Shown here piece after piece: positions 35,144 to 42,995 of a stretch of 64,000 bases of DNA. Where the stretch lies: positions 1 through 64,000 of the forward strand of contig CBIHPP010000011.1 in the NCBI GenBank assembly GCA_966212235.1, written 5' to 3'. Both the position numbers and the translations under genes were made by a program. Each line of letters opens with the position of its first letter. The first letter of the stretch is position 1. This DNA comes from Niastella sp966212235. GTDB taxonomy: Bacteria; Bacteroidota; Bacteroidia; Chitinophagales; Chitinophagaceae. The notes under the pieces are model-generated. The model was not told the DNA's origin. It saw nothing but the letters and a program-made list of their open reading frames with translations, and made no database searches.

Positions 35144-36778
35144 TTAAAACAATTTCTCTTTGATCTTTTTGTCATGTTCATACACATCCTGTCTGAAGTT
35201 TAAACGCCCTTCATCATCTACCCAGGCGGTATAGTAAGTGATAAATACTTCGGCTTTATTTTTCAGCTTTACTACTTTTTGTTGTTTGGCATTCATAGCC
35301 TCCACTATTTTTTCGGGATTCCAGTCCGGGTCATTGCGTAACAGGTACTCTGCCATTTGCTGGGCATTGGCCAGTCGAATACAACCATGGCTATATGCTC
35401 TTTTATCTTTACTGAATAAACTTTTGGCCGGGGTATCGTGCAAATAAATATCAAAGCTATTGGGAAAAAGGAATTTTACCTTGCCCAGGGAATTTTTATC
35501 GCCCGGTAACTGCCTGATGTCCGGAATGCCATCACCATCTTTGTCGCCCTGGTTTTCCATCTCATTTTTCTCCAGGTAATTTTTATCTTTTTCTATTTCG
35601 GGTAAAATTTCATTGGTAACAATGCGCGGTGGTATATTCCAGTAGGGGGCAAATACAACCTGGTTCATGGTACCGGTAAATTGCATGGTGGTATGTCCTT
35701 CTTTACCTACCACCACATTCATATCAAAAGCCTTCTGGCCATTTTCAAGTACGTGTAAAGTGAATTCAGGAATATTCACGATGATGAGCGTACCGTTTGG
35801 TTGGGAGGGCATCCAGCGCATACGGCCCAGGTTGATCAATAATTGCTCAATGCGATCGCGTACGGGCACATTCATTTCCCTGACCAGGTCTTTGCTCAAT
35901 GTGCCGGTGGGCGCCATCCCAAATCGTTGTTGTATATGTGTTATTCCCTGCGCCAATGTGTCATTAAATAGCGCAGATGTATCGTTGCCCGGCATATCGC
36001 CTGTAATAGCCAGGTATTTTTTAAGGGTGACAATGGCCGGCGAGGAAGCGCCTTTTTTTAATGGTTTCGATGGCGCCGCAATGACCGGCCAGCCGCCATT
36101 TTTATTAATGTCGTAATACTTTTGCAGTTGGTCTTTCAGCGCTTTATACGAAGCATTGATATTCTCGAAATACTTATTGTCTTTATGTTTTTTGGTTAAC
36201 AGCGAATCGGCCAGTTGAATGGGATCTGCTTTTTTGAAAGGAACGAACCGTTCCAGTTCTTTGCGCTTTACATAGCCCTGTTCAAAGTTTTTCAGCGCGT
36301 AACCCATCAGGCTTTCTGTAAGCCGGAACTCTGTTTGCCGGTAGTTTTTATCCTTACTGCTTACGGTAAAACTATCGCCCAGGAGGCGGTTCATGTGTTT
36401 TTCGAGTGGTTTATTGGTCAATGAGGTATCGCCGGAGTAGGTGAGGTAATGGTCGAACAGGTTCCAGAAGAGTTGCCCTTCTTCGGTAAAACCATCGCTG
36501 GTAAACCAGGCATACTGGTAATTGCGGGCATTGTAAAAGCTGAGCATGCGATTGGCGATGGAGTCAGACAGTTTATTATTGGCAATATAGTCAGCCAGTG
36601 CGGTGCTGTCTAAAAACAGGTCGGAATACGAGTTGGCTTTTGTAATGCTGCCATCGCGTTTTGAAACGTTTTTGGGTTTGGCGGGGTCGCCACCTTCCCC
36701 TTCACTGGTGTTTTCGGCACCGTTCAAACAGCCGGCAAACAGTAGGGATACCAGCATTGCATAGAGGATGTGTTTCAT
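35144..36778 (-). CDS. L,D-transpeptidase (YcbB-like) lipoprotein
   Basis: 544 residues starting at the ATG giving MKHILYAMLVSLLFAGCLNG, a lipoprotein signal with Cys near residue 17. After a helical region and an N-terminal scaffold comes a peptidoglycan-binding-like segment (ATGTLSKDLVREMNV). The C-terminal YkuD catalytic domain (about 320-510) has TLIIVNIPEFTLHVLENG, IYLHDTPAKSLFSKD and the catalytic Cys in YSHGCIRLANA. It forms 3-3 cross-links in murein or anchors proteins to it. Size and order match the YcbB/LdtD group. Periplasmic, attached to a membrane. Confidence 0.93.
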   Translation of the reverse strand: MKHILYAMLVSLLFAGCLNGAENTSEGEGGDPAKPKNVSKRDGSITKANSYSDLFLDSTALADYIANNKLSDSIANRMLSFYNARNYQYAWFTSDGFTEEGQLFWNLFDHYLTYSGDTSLTNKPLEKHMNRLLGDSFTVSSKDKNYRQTEFRLTESLMGYALKNFEQGYVKRKELERFVPFKKADPIQLADSLLTKKHKDNKYFENINASYKALKDQLQKYYDINKNGGWPVIAAPSKPLKKGASSPAIVTLKKYLAITGDMPGNDTSALFNDTLAQGITHIQQRFGMAPTGTLSKDLVREMNVPVRDRIEQLLINLGRMRWMPSQPNGTLIIVNIPEFTLHVLENGQKAFDMNVVVGKEGHTTMQFTGTMNQVVFAPYWNIPPRIVTNEILPEIEKDKNYLEKNEMENQGDKDGDGIPDIRQLPGDKNSLGKVKFLFPNSFDIYLHDTPAKSLFSKDKRAYSHGCIRLANAQQMAEYLLRNDPDWNPEKIVEAMNAKQQKVVKLKNKAEVFITYYTAWVDDEGRLNFRQDVYEHDKKIKEKLF

Positions 36779-36940
36779 GCATTCAACTAATGAAATTTTG
36801 TACCCCACGAGAGGGCTTCTGTATCAGGCTGTTATAAATAAGAAAGTAATATTTGGCGGGTGGGTAGTGTGGAAATTGTTCTACATCAGGGCTCCCGGCG
36901 GATTATCATATTGCAACAAATGGCTTGGGGAACCTACAAT

Positions 36941-36965
36941 AAAAAAGCGCCCAAAAGAGCGCCTT
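36941..36965 (-). terminator. Terminator of the 52-aa gene unit
   Basis: On the minus strand a 9-bp stem (aaggcgctc with gggcgcttt, two G-T pairs) and a tttt loop end in a T-run, 26 bases beyond the small gene's stop. Only one arm is preserved in the downstream duplicate at 38614, so the duplication boundary lies inside this hairpin. Confidence 0.75.
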
Positions 36966-37149
36966 CAATATTTCTGATATAAGTTGTTTTTTATTTCTTT
37001 ATAAACCGGGCATGGTCAAGCATCTTTTTTGCTTCTTCCATTTTTTTGGGAAACAGGATCTTTCCTTTTATTTGTGAAGCAATGAATGATGTAAGCCACG
37101 CCTTCGAGACTTTTACATATTCTGTTGGTTTTGTTTCTTTTTGCTTCAT
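36953..37149. repeat. 197-bp duplicated segment, copy 1
   Basis: This segment aligns without gaps to 38614-38810. It contains the complete 52-codon gene plus its 3' region up to mid-terminator. Long identical blocks include the 3' flank (gagcgccttcaatatttctg) and the codons for the C-terminal LDHARFIKK. Confidence 0.9.
36991..37149 (-). CDS. 52-residue basic protein, translationally coupled (copy 1)
   Basis: ATG to TAA open frame of 52 residues, MKQKETKPTEYVKVSKAWL at the start, then ASQIKGKILFPKKMEEAKK and LDHARFIKK. It is strongly basic (Lys-rich) and mostly helical. Its ATG overlaps the TGA of the upstream DUF6934-like gene as ATGA, so the pair is translationally coupled. The second copy 1.7 kb away is 39 of 52 identical with mainly conservative changes, which supports a translated and selected peptide. 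It has its own terminator. No known family recognised; an antitoxin-sized partner or small regulator is the best guess. Confidence 0.8.
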   Translation of the reverse strand: MKQKETKPTEYVKVSKAWLTSFIASQIKGKILFPKKMEEAKKMLDHARFIKK

Positions 37150-37724
37150 AACACAAATTTAAACATTTTTCTTGATACTATTAAGCCATCATATAGTCTG
37201 CCAGGATCAAACTCTGTAAAGTCAAACCAGCCTTTACCATTACCAACACCTCCAACGAATTGATAATCAGCGCTGAAAAGAGCATACTTCCTTGAGGTAT
37301 AATTGCAGTAAAGCTTCATTCTCCGGTTAAATTTAAGACATAAGCCAGTACAGTTCCTGGAGCAATTTTGCTTGCAATTATGTTCAAATTCAGCCCGGCC
37401 ATCACTACCTCTAACCAATAAAGCAGCATTGGGGTATTTCTCAAAGAAAATAGGAATTGTACTCAATACTGTATTAAAAACTTTATAAACATCCCCATTA
37501 TCAGACATCGACTCATCATTGATCGAACCGGTATCAATATCAAAGTCACCAAATCCAAGATTAAATATTGGATTATCATTATAATAATAATCCCTGACAT
37601 AAGTAAATTGAATAATTTTCGGCACGACTACCCTCCCGTTATTCGCTTCGCTATAGAATAAGAAATTCGTTGATACCTGATCGGATACTTCAGTAATATC
37701 ATATCGATGATTAAGACTACTCAT
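37146..37724 (-). CDS. DUF6934-like protein with a four-cysteine insertion
   Basis: 192 residues. The central region FNLGFGDFDIDTGSINDE, then SMSDNGDVYKVFNTVLSTI and FFEKYPNAALLVRGSDGR match, as far as I recall, the DUF6934 family of uncharacterised Bacteroidota proteins; recognition is by pattern, not by search. An insertion after GRAEFE carries Cys117, Cys121, Cys125 and Cys129, a regular Cx3Cx3Cx3C series that could bind a metal or iron-sulfur centre; Cys140 follows. The remaining C-terminal strands (KYALFSADYQF, LYDGLIVSRKMFKFVL) end at the TGA that overlaps the small gene's ATG. No signal peptide or membrane helix. It heads a two-gene operon with the 52-aa gene. Function unknown. Confidence 0.75.
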   Translation of the reverse strand: MSSLNHRYDITEVSDQVSTNFLFYSEANNGRVVVPKIIQFTYVRDYYYNDNPIFNLGFGDFDIDTGSINDESMSDNGDVYKVFNTVLSTIPIFFEKYPNAALLVRGSDGRAEFEHNCKQNCSRNCTGLCLKFNRRMKLYCNYTSRKYALFSADYQFVGGVGNGKGWFDFTEFDPGRLYDGLIVSRKMFKFVL

Positions 37725-38105
37725 ATTGCAAGAAATGAAGTATGCAAAAGTAGGCTGTGTTGTAAATCAAAGAAAGAGGATTTCCATTAGTTGACTATCA
37801 TCAATATCTAACCCGGGCCAACATACTAAAAACAATGATCCAGATCGAAAAAACGATCCTGCCTTATTGCTGGCAAGTTGCCCTCCGGCAGAGCCTGCTT
37901 CCTCTTGGGACTGACAATTAAAGTTAAAAAAGTTCTTTTAAGCCTCGTATCACAGAAAGGTAATTTACCATGTATAAGGGCTGCTTTGATCTAACTGTAT
38001 CCACCAATACGATAACAGAATATTTTTCACATATAGTAATTCACGTACAAAAGGGTAAGTTCTATTCTATTTTCAATGAATGGGGTGTTATATTTTTAGG
38101 GTTCA
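37725..38105. other. 381-base intergenic region, no gene seen
   Basis: It contains the upstream region of the DUF6934-like gene on one side and of the LMW-phosphatase-like gene on the other, so both promoters should be here. I see no clear TAnnTTTG box. A 49-codon plus-strand frame from 37970 overlaps the next gene's start and lacks supporting signals. Confidence 0.5.
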
Positions 38106-38591
38106 ATGATAAGTATTAAAATAATGCCTTTCGTATTGTTGATCATGGTACATCAAATAGGTATTGGTCAAACGTCAAAAAATGATTCTTCAACTGAATC
38201 GATCATTCTTTTTGTTTGTGAGCACGGCGCTGCAAAGAGTACAATAGCCGCAGCTTATTTTAATAAGATGGCTAAAGAGAAAAACATAATGTACAAAGCA
38301 ATTTTCCGTGGTACCAACCCTGATACCGTTCTTTCACCTGGTGCAACACAGGGATTGCTTAACGATGGTTTTAATACCCAAGGTTGGCAACCGCAACGGG
38401 TTTCCCTAAATGATATAAATAATGCATCAGCGATAATAACATTTGACTGTAATTTAGAAGTTGGGGAGAAGACAAAAAAATTCCTTTATCGATGGAGTGG
38501 CTTACCTCCTGTTAGCCAGAACTACCAGGCAGCAAGAGATCAAATAATAGAACAAATAACTTTGCTTATAAAGGAATTAGAAAGAAAATAG
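38106..38591 (+). CDS. Exported LMW-phosphatase/arsenate-reductase-fold protein with altered P-loop
   Basis: 161 residues with a signal-peptide-like N-terminus (PFVLLIMVHQIGIGQ). The fold signature is the P-loop at the end of the first strand: CEHGAAKS, residues 38-45, where low-molecular-weight tyrosine phosphatases have CX5RS. Cys38 and Ser45 are kept but the phosphate-binding Arg is Lys44. The following AAAYFNKMAK helix and the RGTNPDTVLSPGATQGLLNDG block are typical. The usual DP general-acid loop near the C-terminus is not evident. It may be a phosphate- or arsenate-binding relative with low or altered activity. Sits next to the duplicated small gene. Confidence 0.75.
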   Translation: MISIKIMPFVLLIMVHQIGIGQTSKNDSSTESIILFVCEHGAAKSTIAAAYFNKMAKEKNIMYKAIFRGTNPDTVLSPGATQGLLNDGFNTQGWQPQRVSLNDINNASAIITFDCNLEVGEKTKKFLYRWSGLPPVSQNYQAARDQIIEQITLLIKELERK

Positions 38592-38613
38592 CTGCCCTAG
38601 TTGGTTTGTAATA

Positions 38614-38810
38614 AAAAGAGCGCCTTCAATATTTCTGATATAAGTTGTTTTTTATTTCTTTATAAACCGGGCATGGTCAAGAATCCTTTTTGCTTCTTCC
38701 ACTTTCTTAGGAAACATAATCTTTCCTTTTATTTGTGAAGCAACTAAAGCAATAATACTCGCCTTCGAGACTTTTACTAATTCTGTTGATTTGTTTTCTT
38801 TCTGCTTCAT
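38614..38810. repeat. 197-bp duplicated segment, copy 2
   Basis: Ungapped copy of 36953-37149. The left end stops at the a-run and the agagcgcc half of the terminator stem; the other stem arm is missing, so this copy has no terminator. The right end is the start codon of the small gene, so the upstream DUF6934-like gene was not included. Confidence 0.9.
38652..38810 (-). CDS. 52-residue basic protein (copy 2, orphan)
   Basis: Paralogue of the gene at 36991-37149: MKQKENKSTELVKVSKA, then a region of change (SIIALV versus WLTSFI), and identical ASQIKGKI, FPKK and LDHARFIKK blocks; 39 of 52 positions match. It has no DUF6934-like gene upstream; instead the divergent signal-peptidase homologue begins 121 bases away. 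The downstream terminator arm is incomplete. Conserved coding with a lost partner suggests an independent role (for example a solitary antitoxin) or recent duplication; neither can be settled here. Confidence 0.75.
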   Translation of the reverse strand: MKQKENKSTELVKVSKASIIALVASQIKGKIMFPKKVEEAKRILDHARFIKK

Positions 38811-38931
38811 ATATCAAACTTAAGAATAAATAGTAAATATTTCTCATGCCTTTATCCATAAAAAAGTGATTGGCAAATGAAGACAGCATATTTGCTAAGC
38901 CCGAATAAAACTGTATCTTAATATCCTTCTT

Positions 38932-39597
38932 ATGAAAAAATTTCAAATCATTCTCATTGCTTTCTGTGTGATCATCGGAATTATCTGGTTCGTTGGCCGT
39001 ATCACCAATGGCATTCAATACTTCAAATCATCCAGCCGGGCAAACGAACCTACTTTTAAAAAAGGGGGCCACTATTTTGGCACCAACTTAAAAACACCGA
39101 AAAGACTTGATTTCATTTGTTATAATATGGTTATCCCTGAGTTTGCCGGACAAATATGGGTGCACCGGTTATGTGGTCTACCGGGGGATACCATAGAGAT
39201 CAGAAGTGGCGATCTTTATGTAAATGGTGTTAACCAGGATGAATCGCTTAACCTGAAGAAGGAATATGCCATACCGGGAAAACTGGTCGCTGAACTTGAT
39301 TTTGAAGAAGGCGATGCAAGGCCTATTGCTAACACCGACAGCATTATTGTGCCCCTGGAAACGATCAGGCAAAAAGACCTGATAGAAAAAGCAAGACCCC
39401 ATCTTGAATGGGCAGTAGTAGGTGATCCTGAAATTGAAAAACGATATGGCGAACCCTGGACCCGCTCCTTTTTTGGCCCCTACGTTGTTCCTGCTGATAA
39501 GTACTTCGTATTAGGTGATAACCGCTATTTTTCCATGGACTCCAGATATAGTGGACCTATAGACAAAAAAGAATATTTAACCACTGTAATCCGATGA
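38932..39597 (+). CDS. Signal peptidase I homologue lacking the catalytic Ser/Lys
   Basis: 221 residues with the S26 (LepB) layout: N-terminal transmembrane helix (about 4-21), the box-B region ANEPTF at 37-42, box D VHRLCGLPGDTIEI at 77-90 and box E LGDNRYFSMDSRYSGPI near the C-terminus. In active enzymes box B is SMxPT with the nucleophile Ser three residues before Pro; here that position is Ala37. The general base Lys before Arg in KRxxGLPGD is His78. Both dyad residues are therefore missing while the structural boxes remain, so it is probably a pseudoenzyme. A chaperone or scaffold role is conceivable. Followed 114 bases later by an M23 peptidase. Confidence 0.85.
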   Translation: MKKFQIILIAFCVIIGIIWFVGRITNGIQYFKSSSRANEPTFKKGGHYFGTNLKTPKRLDFICYNMVIPEFAGQIWVHRLCGLPGDTIEIRSGDLYVNGVNQDESLNLKKEYAIPGKLVAELDFEEGDARPIANTDSIIVPLETIRQKDLIEKARPHLEWAVVGDPEIEKRYGEPWTRSFFGPYVVPADKYFVLGDNRYFSMDSRYSGPIDKKEYLTTVIR

Positions 39598-39711
39598 TCA
39601 TTTTTTGTTAAGTAGTTTAAAAATATAGCCTGCAAAAACTGTTTTCTGTTGAAAGTAGCGTATAATAGCAGAAATATAAGATTAGCGTTAATTTTTTGAC
39701 CATCCCTCTAA

Positions 39712-40245
39712 ATGAAGAAAAGATTTAAAAAGGCCCTGTATATAACCCTGACAATTCTGTTGATTGGTTTTTTAATTCCACAATATTATAGAATGCCTGT
39801 TGAAGGCGCAACAATCAGAAGCTACTCTCAGGAATCTTATTGGGCTTATCCTTGGGGAAAATCTGTAACACATAAAGGTGTAGACATATTTGCTAAAAAA
39901 GGAACACCGATCCATTCTTCAACCTATGGCTTTGTTATTTTCAAAGGACAAATCAAAATGGGCGGCAATGTGGTTTTAGTTCTTGGCCCAAAATGGCGGC
40001 TCCATTATTACGCACATCTTGACAGTATCACGACAGGAATGTTTTCATTTGTAACTAAAAGCTCACAAATCGGGACAGTTGGTGCGACAGGGAACGCAGT
40101 AGGCAAGCCTCCGCATTTGCACTATGCAATAAATACTGTAGTACCTTACCCTTGGCGCATTGACAAAAGTATTCAAGGCTGGAAAAAAATGTTTTACTTA
40201 AATCCTATTCCATATTTAAATGAAAGTTTTGAAAACAGCAATTGA
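39712..40245 (+). CDS. M23-family (LytM-type) peptidase, membrane-anchored
   Basis: 177 residues. One N-terminal membrane helix (about 9-24) precedes a LytM domain (about 45-165) with the zinc ligands His54 and Asp58 in HKGVDIFA, His102 in YYAHLD, His135 and His137 in HLHYAI, and the connecting GTPIHSS and GTVGATGNAVG strands. The active-site set looks complete. Domain members cut peptide cross-bridges of murein or act as activators. Short, single-domain, on the periplasmic face. Its neighbour is the degenerate signal peptidase; a joint function is not shown. Confidence 0.88.
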   Translation: MKKRFKKALYITLTILLIGFLIPQYYRMPVEGATIRSYSQESYWAYPWGKSVTHKGVDIFAKKGTPIHSSTYGFVIFKGQIKMGGNVVLVLGPKWRLHYYAHLDSITTGMFSFVTKSSQIGTVGATGNAVGKPPHLHYAINTVVPYPWRIDKSIQGWKKMFYLNPIPYLNESFENSN

Positions 40246-40469
40246 TATAAACTACCGCTAACATTCATTTAACATTCATTTGTTTCACATCGGCAGATAG
40301 AATAACAACTTCAGCTTCACCTATTATAAAAGCCATTGGATGGGTATTAGATCTCCTCATATTTAATTATTCAGTATATCACGTTGCCGGTCAGATGACT
40401 CCAAGGTGAAATGTTAAATTTTATTAAACAAAACATTTCTACCGGGTTAAATATTATTTTCAAAACCAA

Positions 40470-42773
40470 ATGAAAATCATGCAACCCTTATCACTGCTTT
40501 TTGCATTAACCCTTGCCACGATCTTTAACGTTAAAGCCCAGGTAATAAATAATCCTTCCGAAGGATTTAAAGGTAAAAACCCCCATTTAAAAGTAACACG
40601 GGTTGTACTTTCTGATACTTTGACGGTTTTGTATTTTAAAACAAAACAATCTCCTAACACCTGGATAAGGATACCTAAGGAAACTTATATCCAGCCGGTA
40701 GGCGATACAACAAAATATTTTGTGAAAGGCACCGAAGGAATTCCGTTTAACAAAAAATACTTTATGCCTGATTCCGGTATTGTTCACTATGCTGTAATTT
40801 TTCCTGCTATTCAAAAAAATTATCAGTTCCTGGATTATGGAGAAAATATATCTGATGGTTGGAAAATTTATGATATCGCATTGACCGCCGATAAGAAGAT
40901 ATCCTCACCTGTTTTTATAAATAATGAATGGTTCAATAGCAATACCGGAAAAATGGAATTTGCATTTTTCAATGGTGTGGCCATATGGCACGATAAAGTA
41001 TGGGAGTGTAGCAACTTTAAGAATGCTGAAAATAAGTATCAATTCGAGCTTCAAAGGGGCAAACAAAAAATTCCTGTTTTGGTGGCACGCATTTCTGATA
41101 GCAAAATTAAGGTCACTGCAAAAGATGTTAGTACCACCTGTTTCAACAATCGCGATTTATGCAAGCAGGTCGCCGATCATTCTGTTTATACAACTCCGGT
41201 AGTTAAAATGGATTCGGCCACTTACAGCGGATATGTAAAAGGTTTTTCACCAAGATATGGCTTTAAAACAATTGCCGTCCATGTAGATAATATTCTTTCA
41301 CAAAACCAGGATACTTATATAGCTACCATCAACGATAACGGATATTTCAGTGTTCGAATACCTTTGTATCATCCGCAATATGTATATGTTCGTTCAGACG
41401 TATACAATAATGCTCCTTATCTTGAGCCTGGAAAGGAACTGTTTACAATTCTGGGAGGAGACAGGGTGCAGTTCGCCGGCGAACTTGCCGCATTAAATTA
41501 TGATTTGCATTTTTTAAATAGTTATCATGGTTTAAACTGGGATGAACTGGAAAAGCGGGTTGTAAATATGAGCCCCGATGATTACAAAGCTTATTTACTG
41601 GCACTGCAAAAGAAAGATTATACACGCCTCGATTCTTTGCGCAACCTTGATAAGGTTTCTGCCAGAGCCTGCCAGGTAAAAAAGTTAGATATTGACTATT
41701 TCTATTTCAATCAAATGATGGAGTATCGTTCGCAATATGAGTGGGCATACCGCGATGCAAAAAAATTGAAAAGAAAAGATACCGTAAACATACCCCCATA
41801 CCCTGCAAACTATTTCAATTTTATTTCGCATGATATAGCTAATAATAAGGTAGCGCTCATTTCTGACAGATATAATACTTTTATAAACAGAATTAAATAT
41901 CTGGATGCTGTACGGGCTAACGGCTATGTATGGAATTTTAAAAAGATCTACGAAGAATTGAAAAAGTCGGCTGATACGCTTTCTGAAAACGATAAGAAAT
42001 TTGCAGACCTTATTTTGCCTGATGGGAGTATACGGGCTGATTCGGCTCTCGTGGAAGTTCATCACAGGTTCAATAAGGAACACCGTGCTTTTATCAGCAA
42101 AGTAATGCAAAAGGAAATGAGTGATTTATATTTCACTAAGCTTGATTCTGCATTCGGTATTTCGAAAAACGACTGGGTAGCCGATATTATGAACGGCCAG
42201 GATATCTTGTGGCCTATATCACAGGAATTCACACCATGCACCCAGGCGGAATTGGCAGACAAACTTTCTGAAATAAAGGACCCATTTATCAGAAATTACA
42301 TTACGGTACAGAACGACAAAACCCTCAAACAAATAGAGGCCAATAAAAATGCCGGTGGTTATTTTGTAAACCAAACACCTAATGCCGGGGGAGACAAGCT
42401 ATTTGATGCAATAATGTCTAAGTATAAAGGGAAACTGGTGTATGTGGATTTTTGGGCCACCTGGTGCAGCCCATGTCGTTCGGGTATAAGGGAAATAAAA
42501 CCACTCAAAGAAGAGCTTCAAAATAAAAATATAGCCTTTGTTTATATTACAAATGAGAGTTCTCCTGAACAGACGTACAAAAATATGATACCTACTATCA
42601 AAGGCGAGCATTACCGTTTAACAAATGATGAATACAGGTACCTGGCAGCAAAGTTCAATATTTCAGGCATACCACATTATGTGTTGGTTGACAAAAATGG
42701 AATGGTAATCAGTCCTGAACTTGGCCATAAATCAAACGAAGACTTGAAGAACCTGTTTCAAAAATATTTTTAA
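40470..42773 (+). CDS. Exported protein with C-terminal TlpA/ResA-like thioredoxin domain
   Basis: 767 residues with a signal peptide ending near residue 24 (FNVKAQ). The first 600 residues are of the large Bacteroidota 'TlpA family' type without known motifs (an early domain with SDTLTVLYFKTKQ, and later YVRSDVYNNAPYLEPGKELF). The C-terminal thioredoxin domain (about 635-767) has KLVYVDFWATWCSPC with the redox pair Cys666 and Cys669, and the cis-Pro in SGIPHYVLVD. It should be a periplasmic disulfide reductase. A terminator follows at 42834. The gene is in the AT-rich accessory part of the window. Confidence 0.85.
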   Translation: MKIMQPLSLLFALTLATIFNVKAQVINNPSEGFKGKNPHLKVTRVVLSDTLTVLYFKTKQSPNTWIRIPKETYIQPVGDTTKYFVKGTEGIPFNKKYFMPDSGIVHYAVIFPAIQKNYQFLDYGENISDGWKIYDIALTADKKISSPVFINNEWFNSNTGKMEFAFFNGVAIWHDKVWECSNFKNAENKYQFELQRGKQKIPVLVARISDSKIKVTAKDVSTTCFNNRDLCKQVADHSVYTTPVVKMDSATYSGYVKGFSPRYGFKTIAVHVDNILSQNQDTYIATINDNGYFSVRIPLYHPQYVYVRSDVYNNAPYLEPGKELFTILGGDRVQFAGELAALNYDLHFLNSYHGLNWDELEKRVVNMSPDDYKAYLLALQKKDYTRLDSLRNLDKVSARACQVKKLDIDYFYFNQMMEYRSQYEWAYRDAKKLKRKDTVNIPPYPANYFNFISHDIANNKVALISDRYNTFINRIKYLDAVRANGYVWNFKKIYEELKKSADTLSENDKKFADLILPDGSIRADSALVEVHHRFNKEHRAFISKVMQKEMSDLYFTKLDSAFGISKNDWVADIMNGQDILWPISQEFTPCTQAELADKLSEIKDPFIRNYITVQNDKTLKQIEANKNAGGYFVNQTPNAGGDKLFDAIMSKYKGKLVYVDFWATWCSPCRSGIREIKPLKEELQNKNIAFVYITNESSPEQTYKNMIPTIKGEHYRLTNDEYRYLAAKFNISGIPHYVLVDKNGMVISPELGHKSNEDLKNLFQKYF

Positions 42774-42833
42774 GGTACATCATTCAAAAGGCTGTTGTAA
42801 AGTGATATAAACCGAAGTAAGACAGGAAATGAT

Positions 42834-42859
42834 AAAGTCCCGCCATGCGACGGGACTTT
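42834..42859 (+). terminator. Rho-independent terminator of the thioredoxin gene
   Basis: Perfect 9-bp stem aaagtcccg/cgggacttt with an 8-base loop, then further T residues. It begins 61 bases after the stop codon at 42773. Confidence 0.85.
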
Positions 42860-42995
42860 TACTTTAAGTTTATCTCAATTAACGGCGGGCTGTAGGTTAC
42901 AACTTTCGGAACCGGTTTGCAGGAGATCTTAGTAAGATTGTAAATTTTAAAGGACAAGAGGAAAAAATTCGTCTTGTCATTTAAGATGATTTTAT

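Noticed and set aside
37970..38119. 49-codon plus-strand frame before the LMW-phosphatase-like gene
   Set aside because: It overlaps the start of the next gene, has no promoter or homologue that I recognise, and its composition is not clearly coding.
36941..38810. Insertion sequence as the cause of the 197-bp duplication
   Set aside because: No transposase gene or terminal inverted repeats bracket the copies; a simple segmental duplication fits better.
38707..39018. 103-codon minus-strand frame
   Set aside because: It overlaps the duplicated 52-codon gene in another frame and the signal-peptidase homologue in antisense; both real genes explain the sequence.
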